Origin: an uncultured Thermotogae bacterium
GTDB taxonomy: Bacteria > Thermotogota > Thermotogae > Mesoaciditogales > Mesoaciditogaceae
Reading direction: 5' to 3'
Length of the DNA stretch: 64,000 nucleotides
NCBI GenBank assembly: GCA_913056255.1
Contig: CAJXLN010000007.1
Coordinates: forward strand, 1 to 64,000
In this document: positions 63,441 to 64,000 of the stretch, piece by piece
Layout: each line of letters opens with the position of its first letter
Numbering within the stretch: position 1 is the first letter of the stretch
The notes under the pieces: generated by a model
What the model saw: only the letters and a program-made list of their open reading frames with translations
What the model was told of the DNA's origin: nothing
Database searches by the model: none
Program-made: the position numbers and the translations under genes

Positions 63441-64000
63441 TTTCTTCGCGCCGTTATGAACCTAAAGGTCAGGAAGATCGCCAAGCAAATTATCAGAAAG
63501 TAAGCGGCTATCGCACCGGATACGGAAAGGTTGTACTGTGTGAAGGAATCGTAAACCTTCACCGGTGCCGTCATTGGGTAGTAGGCGAGTATGACGACCG
63601 CTCCGAACTCGGATATGGCCCTTGCCCACGTTAGCATGAACCCAGAGAGTATGGAACTCTTCGCAAGCGGGAGGTAAACGGTGGTGAAAATGGAATGCAT
63701 CGGTGCCCCGAGGGTTTGAGCGACCTTTTCGAAAGAGGGATCCACTTTTTTGAACCCCTCCTTTGCCGAGTCGATCGTGTACGGAAGACCCACGAAAAGC
63801 ATGGCAATCACTATCGCAACACGAGTTCCCGTTAGCTGAAATCCGAAAGTGTTGTAAAAGAAGGAACCGACGATCTCTCTCCTTCCGATGACGAAAAGTA
63901 GGGCTATTCCGGTAACGGTATGGGGAACTGCCATCGGCACGTCTGCAACCGTTTCGACCACACTCTCAAGCTTTCCGAACTTCCGTTTCGAGAACAGAAA
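63437..64000 (-). CDS. Molybdate/tungstate-type ABC permease, 5' end outside window
   Basis: About 187 C-terminal residues are visible. The frame stays open to the right edge, so the gene continues beyond 64000. It contains DVPMAVPHTVTGIALLFVIG, then FVGLPYTIDSAKEGFKKVDPSFEKVAQTLGA, the coupling loop of ModB/WtpB permeases, and the end VSGAIAAYFLIICLAIFLTFRFI. A binding protein would be expected further right. It shares the higher G+C of the ATPase gene. Confidence 0.85.
   Translation of the reverse strand, partial: FLFSKRKFGKLESVVETVADVPMAVPHTVTGIALLFVIGRREIVGSFFYNTFGFQLTGTRVAIVIAMLFVGLPYTIDSAKEGFKKVDPSFEKVAQTLGAPMHSIFTTVYLPLAKSSILSGFMLTWARAISEFGAVVILAYYPMTAPVKVYDSFTQYNLSVSGAIAAYFLIICLAIFLTFRFITARRK

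Overview
The window looks like a chromosome segment of a fermentative, anaerobic, probably thermophilic bacterium of the phylum Thermotogota; the genus cannot be fixed from sequence alone. The grounds are one uninterrupted str-S10-spc-alpha ribosomal superoperon with tuf inside it, zinc-ribbon forms of S14, S4, L36, L24 and adenylate kinase, a PPi-type phosphofructokinase, soluble HydB/HydC-like flavoprotein subunits with a DRTGG/CBS/PHP regulatory module, an Hcp protein, frequent GTG and TTG starts, and a moderately low G+C content. The assignment is inference, not a database result.

Layout. 1-1.4 kb (minus strand): rpsB followed by tRNA-Arg(CCG), tRNA-Ser(CGA) and a terminator. 1.4-21.35 kb (plus): rpsL-rpsG-fusA-tuf, rpsJ to rpsQ, rplN to infA-rpmJ, rpsM-rpsK-rpsD-rpoA-rplQ, ending in a strong terminator. 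Gaps are mostly 0-30 nt; the exceptions (before tuf, rpsJ, rpsS and rpsD) all carry hairpins, and the 130-nt gap before rpsD is the most unusual. 21.35-28.3 kb: DUF1294-like protein, transaldolase, rho, a 700-nt gene-free stretch with degenerate repeats, era, an M3 oligopeptidase and a PPi-type phosphofructokinase. 28.3-33.95 kb: a nine-tenths complete redox operon (DRTGG, CBS-ATPase, DRTGG, PHP, ATPase, NuoE-like, 2Fe-2S, NuoF-like) that lacks a hydrogenase catalytic subunit.

33.97-37.7 kb (minus): a sliding-clamp-like protein, a membrane protein, a YchF-type ATPase, an S4-domain protein and ribokinase. 37.7-41 kb (plus): a 29-residue membrane peptide, a membrane HD-GYP protein, a DUF5317-like protein and aspartate kinase. 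41-48.9 kb (minus): M20 amidohydrolase, cobalamin adenosyltransferase, urocanase and a complete branched-chain amino-acid ABC transporter. 49-51.7 kb (plus): 2-hydroxyacid dehydrogenase and an amidohydrolase.

51.7-64 kb is mixed and shows decay. It holds ABC-2 and MFS pseudogenes joined end to end, a GH20-like hexosaminidase, a 5'-truncated acetyltransferase, hcp next to a Crp/Fnr regulator, an unusually long transketolase-like protein, a Gfo/Idh dehydrogenase, three fused remnants of a sugar or inositol pathway, and at the right edge a more G+C-rich molybdate/tungstate-type transporter (ATPase and the 3' part of its permease).

Together the intact genes give translation and transcription core functions, glycolysis and pentose-phosphate chemistry, NADH-linked electron transfer, amino-acid uptake and breakdown, and nitrosative or redox stress response. 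No CRISPR array, rRNA or intact transposase was seen.
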